Shown here piece by piece: positions 1-8,800 of a stretch of DNA of 61,055 nucleotides. The position numbers and the translations under genes were made by a program. The notes beneath the pieces were generated by a model. It was not told where the DNA came from. It made no database searches and saw only the letters and a program-made list of their open reading frames with translations. Source of the DNA: CAYVSF01 sp046482855 (lineage in GTDB: Bacteria > Bacteroidota > Bacteroidia > Bacteroidales > UBA12077); contig JAWOEH010000150.1 in assembly GCA_046482855.1 (NCBI GenBank), positions 1 to 61,055 on the forward strand, given 5' to 3'. Positions within the stretch are counted from its first letter, which is position 1; every line of letters starts with the position of its first letter.

Positions 1-132
1 ACAGCTTTGGTATTCAACCCGCAAACAGGAGCCGTTGCCCGCATGTATTTTAAAGGTACAGCCACAGTGAGCAACGAAAGAGGGGAACCCTTCATCAAAG
101 GGGCAAAGATTCGTGAAGCAATTAACAGATAG
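1..132 (+). CDS. C-terminal end of an unidentified protein (partial)
   Basis: The reading frame is open from base 1 and closes at a TAG at 130-132, giving the last 43 residues of a protein whose start lies outside the window. The tail is soluble-looking, with glycine-rich turns and a charged end, and shows no membrane segment. I do not recognise the family from so short a piece. It runs convergently towards the response regulator gene that ends at 150, leaving only 17 bases between them. Confidence 0.55.
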   Translation, partial: TALVFNPQTGAVARMYFKGTATVSNERGEPFIKGAKIREAINR

Positions 133-149
133 TAGTCTAAAGCGATTTT

Positions 150-869
150 TTACTGCTCCCTAGTTAGCAATTGCAATACCTCTTTCCGATACGACCGACC
201 AATGGGCAGGGTCGTATCAGCCAAATCGACATGTGCCGAAGTAAACGCACCCACATAGGATACATTTATCAGGTACGAGCGATGGATACGCAAAAATTGT
301 GCACGTGACAGGCGTTCCTCCATTGCCGACAAGCGCTCGTAACAAATCAACACACCACGTGTTGTGTACACCTTCACATAATTATCCAGGCTCTGCACAT
401 ATTGAATTTCAGATAGAGGCACCCGGTGATACTTCTTATCGGCCAACAAATTTACATAACCACTGCCCGACGATTCGGCTATGGCAGTTGGTTGTCGGGC
501 ATTGGCATACTCAAGAAACTTGTCCCATGCCTTCAGAAAACGGGCAAAAGCTATCGGCTTCACCAGGTAATCGAGCGCATCCAGATCAAAGGCATCAGCA
601 GCAAACTCGCGGTAGGCTGTTGTAAAAACAATCGGGGGCGGTTTTTTCAACGATTTCACCAAATCCATGCCCGATAGCCCGGGCATATTGATATCGAGGA
701 ACAACAAATCGCAACTTCCCTGTTGCAAAGCCTGAACGGCATCAATAGCCGAAGTAAACTGCCCGACACACTGCATACCGTCAATCTTGCTGACATAATC
801 ACACAATATTTTCAGCGCAACAGGCTCATCGTCCACAAGCATGCATGTATAAGGTGTTGTGTTATCCAT
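150..869 (-). CDS. LytTR-family response regulator
   Basis: Two-component response regulator of 239 residues: a receiver domain (about 6-120) followed by a LytTR DNA-binding domain (about 138-235). The receiver shows the acidic pair in LVDDEP, phospho-acceptor Asp59 in FLDIN, the TT switch and the LVKPI lysine. The LytTR part has the family signature with SLDNYVKVY and RIHRSYLIN. A longer frame would start at a TTG at 896; the ATG at 869 is preferred because it overlaps the kinase stop by 8 bases, a usual translational coupling. The kinase upstream on the same strand is the expected partner. Targets are unknown; the short channel-like gene across the divergent region is one candidate. Confidence 0.9.
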   Translation of the reverse strand: MDNTTPYTCMLVDDEPVALKILCDYVSKIDGMQCVGQFTSAIDAVQALQQGSCDLLFLDINMPGLSGMDLVKSLKKPPPIVFTTAYREFAADAFDLDALDYLVKPIAFARFLKAWDKFLEYANARQPTAIAESSGSGYVNLLADKKYHRVPLSEIQYVQSLDNYVKVYTTRGVLICYERLSAMEERLSRAQFLRIHRSYLINVSYVGAFTSAHVDLADTTLPIGRSYRKEVLQLLTREQ

Positions 870-1944
870 AAATATCGGTATTAAGGCTGAGCTCAACCAG
901 GTGATGCTTTTCGCGAATCACCTTCAACTGATGCCCCTCTGGATACAAAAGCTGCAACCGCTCGCGAATATTGGGTAATCCAATGCCCCCGGCAGTTTTT
1001 GTGTGTTTATTTTTGGTAAGATCGTCCCCCACACTATTTTCAACACAGAAGCACAAATGGCTATTCTCTACTTCCAGACTGATCTTGATAAAAGCCCCTT
1101 TCTCATGAAAGTTGCCGTGTTTGAATGCATTCTCGACAAAAGGAAACAGCAACAAAGGCGCTATACTAACAGATGGAAAAGGCTCGGGCAAATCAAGCGT
1201 TAACGGCAACTTATAAGCCCTTCGCGATTGCTCCAGCCTGACAAAGCGCCTGATAAAGTCCAACTCATCTGTTAAGCGGATAGTTTGTCGGTTGCATTTA
1301 TACAAAATAAAATCGAGCATTTCGGAAAGATCCAGAATCATCTCTTTCGACCGCTCCGGCGAATCTTCGATGAGCCCATATAAATTATTCAGCATATTAA
1401 ATAAGAAATGAGGATGCAATTGTCCCTGCAGTAGTTCAATACGGGCCTCTTTGAGTTTACTTTCCACCTCTTTGCGTCGCTGCACTGCCTCCTGCTTCTC
1501 CACCTGGCGCCGGTAGGTCTCCTTGACAAAGTGCAAAATGGCCGACAACAATACAATCAGATACGTACCGGAAAGCAAAAGTGTGATGTCGGCTGGTTGT
1601 GGCACAACCAATTGCGGCATGTAGTAGCCCGAATAAAGCAAAATAAGTATAAGAACCAGAAAAGTCAGCCAGAAGGAAACCACCAGGGTAAACAGTAACA
1701 AATAGGCAAATAAGCCTATCTTTCCCCGAAACAAAAAGCGATGTATCAACACCCGGTTAATCACCTGCGACACGCCCAGGCTCATCAACAACAACAAAGT
1801 CACTAACACAATGCGAATACCCACATCGTATGTGCGATTGGTGAAGACAACGAAAAGCATCACAACAGCAAGCGACCAAAAAATCAACTTCGCTGTGGCA
1901 CTTTTCCGAAGCAGCAATTGATGATAATCCTCTGACAGTTCCAT
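862..1944 (-). CDS. LytS/YehU-type sensor histidine kinase
   Basis: Membrane sensor kinase of 360 residues, cognate partner of the overlapping LytTR regulator. Four hydrophobic segments lie between about residues 18 and 140, followed by a short coiled stretch and the His-kinase domain with the phospho-accepting His177 in QLHPHFLFN. The ATPase part shows the N-box (FVENAFKHG) and a G-box (GGIGLPNIRER). There is no periplasmic or PAS sensor domain, so the membrane part probably senses the signal; the ligand is unknown. The frame stays open upstream to 2157, but that would run into the divergent gene, so ATG 1944 is chosen. Confidence 0.9.
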   Translation of the reverse strand: MELSEDYHQLLLRKSATAKLIFWSLAVVMLFVVFTNRTYDVGIRIVLVTLLLLMSLGVSQVINRVLIHRFLFRGKIGLFAYLLLFTLVVSFWLTFLVLILILLYSGYYMPQLVVPQPADITLLLSGTYLIVLLSAILHFVKETYRRQVEKQEAVQRRKEVESKLKEARIELLQGQLHPHFLFNMLNNLYGLIEDSPERSKEMILDLSEMLDFILYKCNRQTIRLTDELDFIRRFVRLEQSRRAYKLPLTLDLPEPFPSVSIAPLLLFPFVENAFKHGNFHEKGAFIKISLEVENSHLCFCVENSVGDDLTKNKHTKTAGGIGLPNIRERLQLLYPEGHQLKVIREKHHLVELSLNTDIYG

Positions 1945-2013
1945 ACAACCAAAGATACAATCTTTCCAGGAAGCAGATTCTTTTTTTTGGCGAACTACCC
2001 AATATGCCCCCTG

Positions 2014-2031
2014 AAGGTAAATGATTACCTT
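2014..2031. promoter_or_regulatory. Inverted repeat in the kinase/channel divergent region
   Basis: AAGGTAA and TTACCTT are perfect 7-base arms around a 4-base centre, between the kinase start (1944) and the channel-like gene start (2143). The right arm overlaps TACCTTTA (2026-2033), which matches the Bacteroidota -7 consensus TAnnTTTG at all fixed positions but the last. It could be an operator over a promoter reading towards 2143. The binding protein is unknown. Confidence 0.35.
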
Positions 2032-2142
2032 TAGCGTATTAGTTGTGTTGTTTAATAGCAAGGAGTGGTCGTTGGCCAAGTTTGTTTCCGATTCAGCAAC
2101 AAGTCCTTTAACATTGCTGCATAAACCTTTAAACAAACTATT

Positions 2143-2514
2143 ATGATTGCAAAACATTTTTACGAAGGCGGTCCTTTGTTTATGGCAATGATTTATGCCC
2201 TATGGATTTTGGCTCTGATCATGGCCATTCGCTGGATCTACATTTACATAAAGGGTAGCAGTAACGAGGCAAAGCTCAAGAGACAGAACAACTCGATTCT
2301 TTTTGTAGGAAGCTTTGGATTTCTGCTGGGTATTTTTGGCCAAGCCATTGGGTTGTACGAAGCCTTTCAGGCTATCTATACAGCAGGCGACATCTCACCA
2401 GCTCTTATAGCCGGCGGCCTGCGTGTTTCCATGCTCACCACACTTTATGGGTTTGCATTGCTTTTAGTTAGTTCGCTAATATGGGTAACCTTCCGTCACC
2501 TGAACAAGGCGTAA
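2143..2514 (+). CDS. Short MotA/TolQ/ExbB-like membrane protein
   Basis: A 123-residue inner-membrane protein with three predicted membrane segments (about 13-36, 50-72 and 95-116). The last two, with a small-residue-rich GGLRVSMLTTLYG stretch, resemble the core of the MotA/TolQ/ExbB proton-channel family. It is shorter than ExbB or MotA (over 200 residues) and lacks their long cytoplasmic loop. No ExbD/MotB-type partner is adjacent. It is divergent from the LytS/LytTR pair, which may control it. The role is unknown; the family call rests on the C-terminal half. Confidence 0.65.
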   Translation: MIAKHFYEGGPLFMAMIYALWILALIMAIRWIYIYIKGSSNEAKLKRQNNSILFVGSFGFLLGIFGQAIGLYEAFQAIYTAGDISPALIAGGLRVSMLTTLYGFALLLVSSLIWVTFRHLNKA

Positions 2515-2529
2515 AATGGAATGTTCCCG

Positions 2530-2584
2530 GGTTGTTCTGTAAACAAGAAGGAGTTAACAAGCTTGACTTGTAAGCAGAACAACC
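2530..2584. terminator. Nested hairpin between convergent genes
   Basis: GGTTGTTCTG (2530-2539) and CAGAACAACC (2575-2584) form a perfect 10-bp stem. An inner ACAAG/CTTGT pairing can form within the 35-base loop. A T-rich run follows at 2586-2590. It sits between two convergent genes (ending at 2514 and 2589) and probably serves as a terminator; the long loop is unusual for one. Confidence 0.6.
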
Positions 2585-2588
2585 ATTT

Positions 2589-3305
2589 TTAACCCGTTTG
2601 GCTCATCTCCAGCAGGGCCTTTTTATTGTGAATCACCACCTGGTGATTGCTGTTGGAGATAAACTTCTCTTTCTGGAATTCCTGCAATGTGCGCACTACA
2701 CTCATGGTTGACATACCGCTCATCTCCGCCAGATCTTTGCGCGAGAGTGCCAGGTGAAAGGCATCCTCTCCATAAACCTTATCGGCCAAATAAAGAAGGA
2801 CATCGGCCATGCGCCCATTCAATTGTTTCATGGTGAGCGACACCATTTTTTGCCGCGTAGCTAACAAATCGGCATTGACCGACTGAAGCACCTGAGCGGC
2901 AAAAAGACCATTCTGCTCCAACAACTGCTCTATCACTTTCCTATCAATGGCACAAATAAAGGAATCCTCAAGGGCAGCAATGGAATATTGGAAATGAGCA
3001 CCCCCAAATAACGAGGCCAACCCTAACATCTTGCCGGTGCGGTGAATGCTATATATTAAGTTCGAACGATAATCCACTTCATTGTAAACCTTCACCAGTC
3101 CCTTTTTCAAATACAACATATGCGTAATGAAGGCACCTTGTTTGGCAATGGTTTCCCCCTTTTTAAAATGCAGGTGTACTTTATGGTCGCTTACTTGCTG
3201 TAGCTCTTCAGAAGTTAGCTTTTCAAAACAGGCCGACTTTGCCGGACAATTCATACACATGCCAAGAGCCTTATCGGCAGAGGTAGTTTTATGCAGTGTA
3301 TTCAT
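2589..3305 (-). CDS. FNR-like Crp-family regulator with iron-sulfur cysteines
   Basis: Crp/Fnr-family transcription regulator of 238 residues: an N-terminal cysteine cluster, cyclic-nucleotide-binding fold (about 30-145), dimer helix and a winged HTH (about 180-215, SRKDLAEMSGMS). Cys17, Cys20, Cys26 and Cys118 reproduce closely the spacing of the four [4Fe-4S] ligands of E. coli FNR (20, 23, 29, 122), so an oxygen-labile cluster is expected. It is divergent from the large respiratory operon that starts at 3473, with palindromes in the gap, and is its likely regulator. ATG 3305 is chosen over a GTG at 3332 that adds nine residues before the usual start. Cluster binding is inferred from cysteine spacing only. 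Confidence 0.88.
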   Translation of the reverse strand: MNTLHKTTSADKALGMCMNCPAKSACFEKLTSEELQQVSDHKVHLHFKKGETIAKQGAFITHMLYLKKGLVKVYNEVDYRSNLIYSIHRTGKMLGLASLFGGAHFQYSIAALEDSFICAIDRKVIEQLLEQNGLFAAQVLQSVNADLLATRQKMVSLTMKQLNGRMADVLLYLADKVYGEDAFHLALSRKDLAEMSGMSTMSVVRTLQEFQKEKFISNSNHQVVIHNKKALLEMSQTG

Positions 3306-3357
3306 TTCAAGTGGGTTAAATAAAAAAATCACACATCTCTAAGATACAATATATCTG

Positions 3358-3377
3358 GCGCAATAAAAAGGTTGCGC
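3358..3377. promoter_or_regulatory. Inverted repeat upstream of the FNR-like gene
   Basis: GCGCAA (3358-3363) and TTGCGC (3372-3377) are 6-base arms separated by 8 bases, about 53 bases upstream of the regulator's ATG. It could be an operator or a small leader hairpin on the regulator's transcript. No clear -7 element was found for that gene. Confidence 0.25.
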
Positions 3378-3418
3378 TATTTTAATTCAAAAACCAATGT
3401 GCCAAATCTACAAAAACT

Positions 3419-3448
3419 TTTGTTAATATCTTAACACATCTATATTTG
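3419..3448 (+). promoter_or_regulatory. Promoter of the respiratory-complex operon
   Basis: A TTTG element at 3419-3422 and TATATTTG at 3441-3448 match the Bacteroidota -33 (TTTG) and -7 (TAnnTTTG) elements, separated by 18 bases. Transcription would start near 3455, giving a leader of roughly 18 bases before the ATG at 3473. Confidence 0.6.
3421..3436. promoter_or_regulatory. FNR/Crp-type palindrome between the -33 and -7 elements
   Basis: TGTTAA-TATC-TTAACA is a perfect palindrome with two 6-base arms and a 4-base centre, the geometry of Crp/Fnr-family operators (compare TTGAT-N4-ATCAA). It lies inside the predicted promoter spacer of the respiratory operon and next to the divergent FNR-like gene. 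A protein bound here would be expected to block rather than activate the promoter. Confidence 0.5.
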
Positions 3449-3467
3449 TTAATAAATCAATAACAAA
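3445..3467. promoter_or_regulatory. Second inverted repeat over the predicted start site
   Basis: TTTGTTA (3445-3451) and TAACAAA (3461-3467) are perfect 7-base arms spaced by 9 bases, overlapping the -7 element and the predicted start of transcription just before the first gene at 3473. It may be a second operator for the same or another regulator; the spacing differs from the upstream palindrome. Confidence 0.35.
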
Positions 3468-3472
3468 AACTG

Positions 3473-3967
3473 ATGAACATTAAAAACATCCTGCTAACAG
3501 CCCTCATATTGTTGTTGTTCTGGTTGTTACTCGTAAATGATTTCACCCTCACCTCTCTTATTTTGGGTATGGCTGTAGCCCTTATTCTGAGTGTGGTACT
3601 GTGCAAATCATGCGGTGTTTTTTCCGATGTAAAACTTACCCCTGCATCGTTTTATTACACCTTTGTGTACCTGGGCATTTTTTTACTGGAGCTAATTCAA
3701 TCCAACCTGGATGTTGCCCGTCGTGTAATTTCCCCTTCGCTTCCCATTAAACCGGGTATTGTGGAGGTAAAAACGCGTCTGACCTCACCCATGGCCCGTT
3801 TGATTTTAGCAAACTCCATTACCCTCACACCGGGTACCTTAACGGTCGATCTTACCGGCGACAAGCTTTACATACACTGGATTGAAGTACGGGCCGAAGA
3901 TAGGCAGGCAGCAACGGAATACATTGTTCGCAAATTTGAAAAATATTTAGAAAAAATTTATGATTAA
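3473..3967 (+). CDS. mnhE: MnhE/MrpE (MbhA)-like antiporter subunit
   Basis: First gene of the respiratory operon: 164 residues, with membrane helices at about 5-22, 26-44 and 60-78 and a C-terminal soluble domain of the MnhE type (ANSITLTPGT followed by a beta-rich stretch to about 140). In Mrp antiporters and in Mbh/Mbs complexes this subunit belongs to the sodium-translocating part. It overlaps the next gene by 8 bases. Length and motif match the family. Its presence before homologues of NuoB, C, D and H shows that the Mrp module belongs to a redox-driven complex and not to a free-standing antiporter. Confidence 0.9.
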   Translation: MNIKNILLTALILLLFWLLLVNDFTLTSLILGMAVALILSVVLCKSCGVFSDVKLTPASFYYTFVYLGIFLLELIQSNLDVARRVISPSLPIKPGIVEVKTRLTSPMARLILANSITLTPGTLTVDLTGDKLYIHWIEVRAEDRQAATEYIVRKFEKYLEKIYD

Positions 3968-4220
3968 TCTACTGCTTACCCTTGCATTAGGATTCATGCT
4001 GGCCGCGATGGTTGTGGCAGCAATCCGGTTTTTTATGGGCCCCCGGACAACCGACCGGGTGATTGCATTCGATGTGTTAACAATTACCTCGCTGTCGCTC
4101 ATAGTATTAATCGCTTGGTATGCCGGGCGATCAATCTACCTGGATATTGCCATTGTATATGGTTTATTAAGTTTTTTAGGGGTGATCATCATTGCCCGTT
4201 ATTTAGAAAAAGGATTATAA
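3960..4220 (+). CDS. mnhF: MnhF/MrpF (MbhB)-like subunit
   Basis: An 86-residue hydrophobic protein with three membrane segments (about 3-22, 34-53, 60-80) and the family's GPRTTDRVIAFD motif between helices 1 and 2. It is the small F subunit of Mrp-type sodium/proton antiporter modules. It begins inside the end of mnhE and is followed 15 bases later by mnhG, in the usual E-F-G order. Confidence 0.9.
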   Translation: MINLLLTLALGFMLAAMVVAAIRFFMGPRTTDRVIAFDVLTITSLSLIVLIAWYAGRSIYLDIAIVYGLLSFLGVIIIARYLEKGL

Positions 4221-4235
4221 TTAAATAGGAGACGG

Positions 4236-4592
4236 ATGGAAGAATTAGGCGCAATCATTGTCCTTATCGGATCGATATTTTTATTTCTGGGAGCTTTAGG
4301 TTTACTGCGCATGCCCGATAGTTTTACGCGTATACAGGCAGGTACAAAAGCCTCTACACTGGGAACCTTACTCACAACAGCAGGTTTTATCTTTCTTGCA
4401 CCTGCATGGTGGGGCAAGTTGGTAATTCTCATGGTTTTTATCATGTTAACCAACCCCATATCGTCGCATGTATTGGCACGTGCAGCGTATCATATAAAAA
4501 CACCACTTACCCCGCGCACTGTGGTGGATAAGTATAAGCCATCGGAAGCTCCTGTTGTTGAATCGACAAAATCTGACACTCATGCTCATTAA
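4236..4592 (+). CDS. mnhG: MnhG/MrpG (MbhC)-like subunit
   Basis: Small membrane subunit of 118 residues with three helices and the MnhG signature GALGLLRMPDSFTRIQAGTK near residues 26-45. It is one of the few genes here preceded by a recognisable ribosome-binding sequence (AGGAG just upstream). The C-terminal 25 residues are polar and not part of the family core. Its end overlaps the start of the MbhD-like gene, which supports co-translation. Confidence 0.9.
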   Translation: MEELGAIIVLIGSIFLFLGALGLLRMPDSFTRIQAGTKASTLGTLLTTAGFIFLAPAWWGKLVILMVFIMLTNPISSHVLARAAYHIKTPLTPRTVVDKYKPSEAPVVESTKSDTHAH

Positions 4593-4827
4593 ATTATTGG
4601 CTTTGGTATTGGGGCTACTCATTCTTGGGATTGCCTTATTTGCCTTACACGCAAGAAAAGTTTCGGTAGCCATTCTGGGTGCCGGAGCCGTTAGTCTGCT
4701 GGCCTCCGTAATGTTTCTGCTGATGGCGGCCCCCGATGTGGCCATGACAGAAGCAGCCATAGGTAGTGGACTTAGCACCATCATCTTTTTTTATGTACTC
4801 AATAAAATCCGTCAACAAAATGGTTAG
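4582..4827 (+). CDS. MbhD-like (DUF4040) membrane subunit
   Basis: An 81-residue protein with three membrane segments and the APDVAMTEAAIG motif seen in the MbhD domain and in the corresponding part of MnhA/MrpA. In Mbh/Mbs complexes this subunit, with MbhE, replaces the C-terminal part of MrpA. The ATG at 4582 overlaps mnhG by 11 bases; an upstream TTG at 4555 would add nine polar residues and is less likely. A separate mbhD gene, and not a long mnhA, points to the Mbh/Mbx/Mbs lineage. Confidence 0.85.
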   Translation: MLIKLLALVLGLLILGIALFALHARKVSVAILGAGAVSLLASVMFLLMAAPDVAMTEAAIGSGLSTIIFFYVLNKIRQQNG

Positions 4828-5521
4828 ATATATCATTGTACTGCTTTTGCTCATCGGGTTTGGCGCCATGCTCTATCCGCTTGTAGTCGAGTTTCAGAGC
4901 CCGGAAAAACTCCCGGAGGTGGCCTCAGTGTATGCCCGGCAAGGTCCCGGAGAAGTAGGGGCTGCCAACCTGGTTACAGCTGTTGTTGTTACCTACCGCG
5001 GACTTGACACCCTGGGCGAGGTGACCATCTTGTTTTTGTCAGCCGCAATAGTTGCCTTTATGTTAAAAATGGCACAAGAAAATAAACAATCACGCACCTT
5101 TCACCCGGTAAGTGAAATTTTGCAAACCGGATCAAAAGTACTTACTCCCGCGGTCTTCCTGTTAGGGGTTTATGTATTTATTCACGGGCATCTGACCCCT
5201 GGTGGAGGCTTTCAGGGAGGCGCCATACTGGCCTCGGGCTTTGTGCTAATGCTTTTGGCTAAACCCGATCTTCGCTGGAATAAAAACCTGATACACACAG
5301 TAGAATCCATATCAGGCTTTGCCTTTGTATTCATCGGAATCCTGGGAATTATATATGCCGGAGGATTTTTAGACAACAGCCTGTTAGCCCTGGGCACTTT
5401 CGGAACAGTACTTAGCGCAGGTGCCATTCCTCTAATTTACTTGTTTATCGGGTTAAAGGTAGGCGCTGAACTGGCATCGATTGTAGGGAATTTACAAGAA
5501 TCGCAAAATCAAACTGTATGA
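4820..5521 (+). CDS. MbhE-MnhB fusion subunit
   Basis: A 233-residue membrane protein joining two modules. The N-terminal part (about 1-90) carries the MbhE-type motif TYRGLDTLGE; the C-terminal part (about 95-225) is MnhB-like with LTPGGGFQGG. In Pyrococcus-type operons these are separate mbhE and mbhF genes. ATG 4820 overlaps the previous stop by 8 bases; the frame is open further upstream but that stretch lies wholly within the preceding gene. The following gene starts at an ATGA overlap. The role is in the sodium/proton antiporter half of the complex. Confidence 0.85.
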   Translation: MVRYIIVLLLLIGFGAMLYPLVVEFQSPEKLPEVASVYARQGPGEVGAANLVTAVVVTYRGLDTLGEVTILFLSAAIVAFMLKMAQENKQSRTFHPVSEILQTGSKVLTPAVFLLGVYVFIHGHLTPGGGFQGGAILASGFVLMLLAKPDLRWNKNLIHTVESISGFAFVFIGILGIIYAGGFLDNSLLALGTFGTVLSAGAIPLIYLFIGLKVGAELASIVGNLQESQNQTV

Positions 5522-5889
5522 ACGCATTAGGACTGGAACAGATTGCCCTGGCTATCGGTGTGCTCTTGGCACTCATTGGTTTGTGGGGAATTCTCACACA
5601 AAAACATATCATAAAAATGATTGTAGGTTTTGCCTTACTGGACACAGGCATCCATCTGATTATGATAGCAGTGGGGTATGTAAAAAACGCCACAGCCCCC
5701 ATAATTAGCGAAACCGTTACCAAAATCAATGCAGCAGAAAAAATTGCCGACCCCATTCCGCAGGCATTGGTATTAACGGCCATTGTCATTGGCCTTGGAA
5801 TAACTGCACTGATGCTGAGCTATGCGCTAAAAATGCATCAGCAAAAGAAATCATTGGAAATCAATCAATATAAAGAATTGAAATGGTAG
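5518..5889 (+). CDS. mnhC: MnhC/NuoK (MbhG)-like subunit
   Basis: A 123-residue protein with three membrane helices (about 5-25, 30-50, 80-103), homologous to MnhC and NuoK. It carries the DTGIHLIMIAVGY stretch in helix 2 and the ALVLTAIVIG motif in helix 3 that are typical of MnhC. The 5' end overlaps the MnhB-like gene by four bases and the 3' end overlaps the large antiporter gene by seven. It belongs to the ion-translocating arm. Confidence 0.88.
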   Translation: MNALGLEQIALAIGVLLALIGLWGILTQKHIIKMIVGFALLDTGIHLIMIAVGYVKNATAPIISETVTKINAAEKIADPIPQALVLTAIVIGLGITALMLSYALKMHQQKKSLEINQYKELKW

Positions 5890-8800
5890 GACCTGTGTAC
5901 ATTATAGCGGTAGCCTTAGGGCTGGCCTTTTTACTGGGCTTTTTAAAGCATGGAAATCAACGCCTTTCACTCTTGCTCATGCTAGTGGGCGTAGGGTTTA
6001 TGGCATTTACTTCCGCACAATGGCTAACCGCCCATTTAAGCGGAGAAGCAATTGAAAGCACCCAATTTACTGCCGGCTTCAAACCGCCCTTCTCCATCAG
6101 TCTGCAGATGGGCTTGGCCGAAGCAACCATTACCGGTATGATCAACCTGTTTGGACTCCTCGGTGGCCTGTACCTGTGGCGGCGTCTTTTTAAACTGGGC
6201 GTAAATGCACAAATCATCTATCTGGTTACCTTAATGGGCCTGAATGTGATTGTGATGACCCGCGATATCTTTAACCTGTTTGTATTTTTTGAGGTGAGCA
6301 GCATTGGTATTGTAGGACTCATTTTGCTACAACAAAAAGCCCAGGCGCTCTCCTCTGGTTTTAAATACTTAATGGCAACAGGATTAATCTCCTCATTTTT
6401 GCTCATTGGGATTATCATGATCTATCGCTTCTCCGGTACCCTCTATATAAACGATCTTTTAGCGGCTAACCTGGGAGTTAGCAAGGGTGTAATGGTATCC
6501 CTCTTTCTGTTGCTAATGGCGTTAATTTTGGAGCTAAAACCCTTCCCTGCCAATGGCTGGGCACTGGATGTTTACCAAAGCAGCCACCCGGGTATTGGAG
6601 CCCTCCTATCGGGTGGGTTTGCAACGGCTGCCCTGTTTGTGCTGTATAAACTATGGCCCATATTCCCTTATCATTGGAGTGTATTTGTTGCCGTGCTGGG
6701 AGGAATCACCTTTTTGGCCTCCAACCTGCTGGGTTTGAAACAACAAAACGCAAAACGTCTACTAGGATACTCCAGTGCTGGACAAGTGGGCTTACTATTG
6801 GCAGTTCTGGGGTTACAACCTGTTTTGGGTAGCTCCTTCCCCTTCATCGCCTTAACCCTGCTGGGCAGTCATTTTCTGGCAAAAAGCGGCCTATTTTGGC
6901 TCGCCGGTATTGTCAACCAACAAAATATCAGGCAGTGGAGCGATCTGCGAAAGCACCCATTAACAGTTGTACTGTTTGCCCTATTTATTTTTACGCTTTT
7001 AGGGCTCCCCCCGTTTCCCTCGTTCTTCGGAAAATGGCAATTGATAATGGAGTTATCGGGAGCCCAACAATTGCAGTGGGTGGTGGTTATTTTGCTGGGT
7101 AGTTTTTTCGAAGCAGCCTACCTGTTCCGTTGGTTTGGGTATGTGTTAAAGGAAGATCTTTCCGAAAAAACGCCTGCGGGCTTCAAGCACGTGGAAAAAT
7201 TTATCGGCCCCATTGTGTTTGGCTTATTATCGTTACTGGGGGGGTACTATGCAGCCCTATGGTTGAATGAATCGATGCTTGTTGTTTACATTCCGTTGCT
7301 GTTTATTGCTGCTATCGGACTCCTGGATTTTCTACCGGCCTGGACAAAAAACACCCTCTCCATCGCAGCCATGGCTTTTTATGGAGTGACTAAACTCCCC
7401 GGTTTATATGAAGCCGATTTGCTTCGGTTTATCTTTATGGCCATTTTTATTGTAGGCGGTATACTTACCCTCATTGCAGGGTATCACTATAAAGGAACAA
7501 GAAAAGGATTTTATCTGCCTGCGCTACTCATGTTTGCGGGTTTGGGTGGCATTATTGAAGCCCAAAGTCTGTTAGCTTTCTTTTTCTCATGGGAACTTAT
7601 GACCATCGGTTCTTACTTCCTGATTATCCGGGGTAAACGATCGATGAAGCATGGTTTGAGTTATATCCTCTTTTCCCTGGGCGGAGCGTATCTGCTGCTC
7701 TCGGCTTTTGGTTTACTCAATGCACAGGCAGGAGGAGCCATTAGCGCTTTCGCCCACATGGGCGCACAAACAGCCCTCATTTCAACACTTCTGGCCATTG
7801 GCTTTATGACCAAAACGGCCTCTCTGGGCTTACACATTTGGCTCCCCGGAGCCCATGCCGAGGCCGAATCGGATGTATCGCCGATGGTTTCGGCCATTTT
7901 ACTGAAAGCTGGCGTATTCGGATTGATCCTTACTATTTTAGGAATGGGTGCCGAACAAGCAGGAGGCAGTAAGCTTTTATATGCACTAGGGTGGCTGGGC
8001 GCCATAACAGCGCTGGTGGGAAATTTGGCCGCAAGTTTACAGGAAGATGCCAAACGGCTACTGGCTTACTCCAGCATTGGACAGCTGGGCTATATTTTGT
8101 TTGCCTTTGCCATGGCCACACACCTGGGCTGGATGGGTGGATTTGTGTATGTAATCAACCACTTTGCTTTTAAAGCAGTGCTGTTCCTTACCATTGGTGC
8201 CGTAGTATTGCGCGTAGGTACGCATAATATGTACGAAATGGGTGGTTTAATAAAACGCATGCCACTGGCCTTTATAGCTGTTTTAATGGGTATCATCACG
8301 CTTTCAGGTGTTCCTCCTTTGTCGGGATTTGCAGGTAAATGGTTTTTCTACCACGCTTTGATTTTAAAGGGGTGGTATTTTCAGGGTGCTCTTATACTTT
8401 TTGCCGGAATTATCGCCTTTTTATACAGCTACCGATTGATACAGACTGTTTTCCTGGGACAACTAAAAGACACCCATCGTCAGGTAAAAGAGATTTCCAT
8501 CTGGTTCCTGATACCCATTTACCTCCTGTTGGCTGGTATTATGGTATTCTCTGTAAAGCCCGATTGGATTCTGGCGCCAATCAGTAACTATCTGGCAGCA
8601 GCATTCCCATCGAACCAGGTAGTTTGGGACGGAGCCGCTGCCACTACTTCCTTAGGCTATTGGAATGGCACTTGGGTAATGATTATTGTAGGCGTAATGT
8701 TTATGCTGATTTTAGGTTGGCTGCTATGGCTAAATGCCCACGCCACAAAAGTGAAACAATTCAATATGGTCTATTCGGCTGAGCGGCCATTCCGCCCCGA

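Noticed and set aside
3473..5889. Free-standing Mrp sodium/proton antiporter
   Set aside because: There is no long MnhA, the D/E parts are of Mbh type, and the genes run directly into NuoH/B/C/D homologues.
6218..8299. Open frames on the minus strand within the double antiporter gene
   Set aside because: They lie wholly inside a well-supported gene and have no recognisable domains.
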